Source of the DNA: Spirochaetaceae bacterium
Lineage (GTDB): Bacteria > Spirochaetota > Spirochaetia > PWKH01
Direction: 5' to 3'
Assembly (NCBI GenBank): GCA_003557605.1
Contig: PWNW01000272.1
Coordinates: 1-7,839, forward strand
Length of the DNA stretch: 7,839 nucleotides
In this document: positions 5,862 to 7,839 of the stretch, one piece after another
Layout: each line of letters starts with the position of its first letter
Numbering within the stretch: position 1 is the stretch's first letter
The notes under the pieces: generated by a model
Database searches by the model: none
What the model was told of the DNA's origin: nothing
What the model saw: the letters and a program-made list of their open reading frames with translations, nothing else
Translations under genes and position numbers: made by a program

Positions 5862-6211
5862 TGCTGATCTTCTCCTTTTGCATGACTGCATACTTTGTAA
5901 AACTGGTTTTTTTCATGCATCCCCTCGATGAATTTCATGTCCTGCACTCCGAACTGCTCACAGAACCGATGATCAGTCTCCTTCAGCCACTGTTCATCCA
6001 CAGCCTTCCAAAGCTCATAGTCATCCCAGTATATGACTGTTATCACCTCTCCGGGGCGGTCTGCACTGACCCAGACCTCCTTGGAGGAGAATCCCGGCCA
6101 CTGCTCCAGGCCCTTGGTCCAGATTTCATGGTCTAGGTCTATCCATTGCTCAATCCGGTCGGGATTCACCTGAAACCTCAGCTGCTCAACAGCAAGATGC
6201 TCTTTCTTCAT
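5858..6211 (-). CDS. TIGR03792-like small protein, antibiotic-monooxygenase-type fold
   Basis: This 117-residue cytoplasmic protein matches the pattern I recall for TIGR03792, a family of uncharacterised proteins with a dimeric alpha-beta barrel related to the Dabb/ABM fold. Visible hallmarks are VEQLRFQV (8-15), IDLDHEIWTKGL (24-35), WPGFSSKEVWV (38-48), VITVIYW (56-62) and a tryptophan-rich helix (67-76). The function of the family is not known. AAAGGAG overlaps the TAA of the upstream LacI-like gene and sits 9 bases before the ATG. Its stop overlaps the GTG of the reductase, so all three genes form one transcription unit. The stretch 97-117, after the fold, is polar and looks unstructured. 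Association with a reductase may point to a shared aromatic or flavin-like substrate, but that is inference. Confidence 0.7.
   Translation of the reverse strand: MKKEHLAVEQLRFQVNPDRIEQWIDLDHEIWTKGLEQWPGFSSKEVWVSADRPGEVITVIYWDDYELWKAVDEQWLKETDHRFCEQFGVQDMKFIEGMHEKNQFYKVCSHAKGEDQQ
5872..5879 (-). promoter_or_regulatory. Ribosome binding site that sets the GTG start of the reductase
   Basis: AAAAGGAG on the minus strand lies 10 bases before a GTG at 5861. That GTG overlaps the TGA of the upstream gene as GTGA. A longer frame from an ATG at 5891 would place this site inside the gene and would add a basic run with no upstream ribosome binding site. The next Met (codon 14) also lacks a site. The coupled GTG is therefore the best start. 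Confidence 0.6.
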
Positions 6212-6225
6212 ATATGTCTGCTCCT

Positions 6226-7074
6226 TTATGTCTCCCGCTGCACCAGATATACCGGCAGTACTTCATGCTGCACCTGCAGTGCTGCGCAGGGGTTTTGTTC
6301 TGTCACAATCTCTACGGCACGTCTCCCCATTTCCTCAAGCGGCGAATGCACCGTGGTAAGTGCTGGAGAACTGCATATGCTGCGGAGGGTGTCGTCGAAT
6401 CCCACAGCCCCAATATCTTCAGGCACCCTGAGTCCCATGGAGCTCATGACTTCAAAGCACTCATAGAACAGATTGTCGCTGAAAAACACTGCAGCGCTGA
6501 AATCCCGTTCCCTGGCCAGCAGTTTATTCATGGCCCGTCTTCCTCCTCCCTCTGCAAAGGGCGCCGACACCCACAGACGGGGATCTGCTGCTATTCCGTG
6601 ATGTTTAAGGGCATCAAGATATCCCGCGAATCTTCCGCTGTCTGAAACCGGGTCGTCGGCCTGCCCGATGTAGGCAATCCGCCCGTGTCCCCGCTTGATC
6701 AGGTGCTCTGCAGCAAGATATCCTCCCAGCCGGTGATCCTGTGAGACCGAAGAGATGCGGTCACTCACAGAACATCCCACCGCTGCTGCGGGTATGCCCC
6801 AAGCACTGATCTTCCTGAGCACCCCTTGATTGAACCAGTCTCCCAGGATAATTACTCCCTTCAGGTTTTCTGATCCGGCAATCCGGTCCAGCGTCTCCTC
6901 GCACCGCTGCGGACCCCCGGAATAGAGCACCAGGGAAATCCCGAAATCCCATGCAGCAGAAACTGCTCCGCGTATCACCCGAAGGTAGTATTCATAGGTC
7001 ATATCAGAAATCCAGAAGTCCAGGGACCCGGAGGGGTTGAAGCACCCGATATGCCCGGAGGCATGTTCATGCAT
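6226..7074 (-). CDS. LacI/GalR-type effector-binding protein lacking the DNA-binding domain
   Basis: The 282 residues correspond to the sugar-binding core of a LacI/GalR regulator. HIGCFNP (8-14) occupies the first strand. The two half-domains are about 8-110 and 111-282. VPEDIGAVGFDD (217-228) and PALTTVHSPLEEMGRRA (237-253) are the family's signature. A full member has about 55-60 further N-terminal residues with a helix-turn-helix and hinge helix, and these are absent. GGAG lies 7 bases before the ATG at 7074, and an in-frame TGA stands directly upstream (7078-7080), so the short start is real. No helix-turn-helix is encoded in any frame of the 146-base gap. There is no secretion signal, so the protein should be cytoplasmic. 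It may be a ligand sensor working with another protein, or a binding protein of altered use. It is the first gene of the leftward three-gene operon. Confidence 0.82.
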   Translation of the reverse strand: MHEHASGHIGCFNPSGSLDFWISDMTYEYYLRVIRGAVSAAWDFGISLVLYSGGPQRCEETLDRIAGSENLKGVIILGDWFNQGVLRKISAWGIPAAAVGCSVSDRISSVSQDHRLGGYLAAEHLIKRGHGRIAYIGQADDPVSDSGRFAGYLDALKHHGIAADPRLWVSAPFAEGGGRRAMNKLLARERDFSAAVFFSDNLFYECFEVMSSMGLRVPEDIGAVGFDDTLRSICSSPALTTVHSPLEEMGRRAVEIVTEQNPCAALQVQHEVLPVYLVQRET

Positions 7075-7092
7075 AGGTCAGCTCCATGACTG

Positions 7093-7104
7093 GAAAACGT
7101 TTTC
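7093..7104. promoter_or_regulatory. LacI-family-type operator palindrome
   Basis: GAAAACGTTTTC is a perfect 12-base palindrome with a central CG, the form typical of LacI/GalR-family operators such as CcpA cre and PurR sites. It lies just downstream of the predicted -10 box of the leftward operon, covering the likely transcription start, 18 bases before the ATG of the LacI-like gene. A bound repressor would block the operon. The LacI-like protein encoded here has no DNA-binding domain, so another regulator must bind. Confidence 0.55.
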
Positions 7105-7107
7105 TCA

Positions 7108-7136
7108 TCCTTACCACAGCCCTCCGTTCATGTCAA
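7108..7136 (-). promoter_or_regulatory. Predicted promoter of the LacI-like / TIGR03792 / reductase operon
   Basis: On the minus strand a perfect TTGACA (7131-7136) precedes TAAGGA (7108-7113) by 17 bases; at 18 bases the alternative -10 is AAGGAT. The -10 is weak. A poor -10 with a strong -35 fits a promoter that is controlled, here by the palindrome at its start point. Confidence 0.45.
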
Positions 7137-7180
7137 TACCAAAGTCAGATCCATTTCATGGTTCCCTCACCTCATTATTA

Positions 7181-7189
7181 TGATATACT
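7181..7189 (+). promoter_or_regulatory. Extended -10 promoter of the AIM24-family gene
   Basis: TGATATACT is TG, one base, then TATACT, which has five of six consensus bases. No clear -35 box lies 17 bases upstream. Transcription would start near 7196, with AGGAG at 7208-7212 eight bases before the ATG at 7221. Confidence 0.5.
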
Positions 7190-7220
7190 GCCGTAACACT
7201 ACATAGCAGGAGAAAGCGCG

Positions 7221-7839
7221 ATGAAATACTCTGTATTTGGTACGATGATGCCGATGCTGGAAATGACCCTGGACAGGGGCGAGACGGTAGTCAGCCAGAC
7301 CGGTGCGATGAAGTATATGGACCGCACCATTGACATGAATACCCGTATGACCGGCGGTGTCGGGGGATTTCTCAAAAGGGCGTTCATGCAGGAGTCGGGA
7401 TTTCTGTCATATTTTACCTCAAGACAGGAAAAAAGCCGCATTGCCTTCGGCCACACCTTCCCGGGAACCATTATTCCCGTTGATGTCACCAGCAGGTCCC
7501 TGATCTGCCAGAAACGTGCGTTTCTCTGCAGCGAACAGAGCGTTGAACTTGAACTGTACTTCCAGAAGAAGCTGGGGACTGCTTTCTTCGGGGGAGAAGG
7601 ATTTGTGATGCAGCAGCTCAAGGGCACCGGCACCGCATTCGTGGAAATTGACGGAGAGGTGAAGCAGCTTGAACTTGACCGTGGAGAATCAATACAAGTG
7701 GAGACCGGGGCGGTAGCTATGTTCACAGAAACAGTCACCATGGACGTTGAGATGATCAAGGGAGCTGGCAATATTCTCTTCGGCGGCGAGGGTATTTTCC
7801 TCACCACCCTGACAGGGCCAGGAACCGTGAGGAAAATAC
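7221..7839 (+). CDS. AIM24 / TIGR00266-family protein, 3' end outside window
   Basis: The first 206 codons of the gene are inside the window, with no stop before the edge; family members are usually about 220-260 residues, so little is missing. The AIM24 fold is a beta-rich double-repeat structure. Here FFGGEGFVMQQLKGTG (122-137) and LFGGEGIFLTTLTGPG (186-201) are two copies of the family's FGGEG motif, and GETVVSQTGAM (20-30) with GGFLKRAF (48-55) matches its N-terminal region. No signal peptide or membrane helix is visible. The biochemical role of bacterial AIM24 proteins is not established; the yeast relative acts in mitochondrial inner-membrane organisation. It is divergent from the LacI-like operon and has its own promoter. 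AGGAG supports the start. Confidence 0.85.
   Translation, partial: MKYSVFGTMMPMLEMTLDRGETVVSQTGAMKYMDRTIDMNTRMTGGVGGFLKRAFMQESGFLSYFTSRQEKSRIAFGHTFPGTIIPVDVTSRSLICQKRAFLCSEQSVELELYFQKKLGTAFFGGEGFVMQQLKGTGTAFVEIDGEVKQLELDRGESIQVETGAVAMFTETVTMDVEMIKGAGNILFGGEGIFLTTLTGPGTVRKI

Noticed and set aside
5862..5891. Upstream ATG start for the reductase (10 extra residues)
   Set aside because: It has no ribosome binding site, and it would swallow the AAAAGGAG that serves the GTG at 5861.
5097..6136. Plus-strand frames of 191 and 182 residues over the reductase and TIGR03792-like genes
   Set aside because: Both are shadows of minus-strand genes that have matching family motifs and ribosome binding sites.
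7067..7108. 13-codon minus-strand frame across the operator and the LacI-like start
   Set aside because: AAGG touches its ATG, too close for initiation, and the peptide has no recognisable attenuation pattern.
7199..7807. 202-residue minus-strand frame opposite the AIM24-family gene
   Set aside because: It is antisense to a clear AIM24 frame on the plus strand, has low-complexity Ser/Pro/Thr content and no family motif.

Overview
The window is bacterial chromosomal DNA with eight protein-coding genes packed on both strands. Intergenic gaps are short, purine-rich ribosome binding sites are clear, and there are no tRNA, rRNA, CRISPR or mobile-element signals. The gene set fits a free-living Gram-negative anaerobe or facultative bacterium: a large KamA-type radical SAM protein, a DUF21/CNNM membrane protein, a LacI-type sensor domain and an AIM24 protein. 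My guess is a spirochaete-like organism, but nothing in the sequence proves it.

Left arm (1-3171). A large KamA-family radical SAM protein runs leftwards and leaves the window at base 1. It is an uninterrupted 630-codon frame. Its N-terminal two thirds carry the iron-sulfur cysteines and most of the PLP-site residues of lysine 2,3-aminomutase. Its C-terminal third looks like a second, cysteine-free copy of part of the same barrel. Divergent from it is a CNNM-type membrane protein with only weak CBS-like domains. The 125-base gap holds a promoter each way and a perfect 9-base inverted repeat around the leftward -10 box. A small unlisted gene for a 45-residue single-pass membrane protein converges on the CNNM gene, with stop codons one base apart, and has its own promoter.

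Middle (3255-4898). A near-consensus sigma-70 promoter drives a two-gene operon, a GNAT acetyltransferase overlapping an M20 (ArgE/DapE/LysK-like) deacylase by 17 bases. The Shine-Dalgarno position moves the M20 start to the second ATG, at 3813.

Right arm (4890-7839). Three genes run leftwards as one operon: a LacI-type effector-binding protein with no DNA-binding domain, a small protein resembling TIGR03792, and a RibD-C/DHFR-like reductase starting at a GTG inside the previous stop codon. A perfect 12-base palindrome of the LacI-family operator type sits just downstream of the operon promoter. Divergent from this operon an AIM24-family gene begins and runs off the right edge.

In function the window splits into (a) possible amino-acid rearrangement plus acyl transfer and removal (radical SAM protein, GNAT, M20), and (b) a small-molecule-sensing redox operon. 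The link between the parts of (a) is inference from proximity only. The most unusual features are the duplicated architecture and altered substrate pocket of the radical SAM protein, the LacI-like protein without a DNA-binding domain next to a LacI-type operator, and the unlisted small membrane protein.
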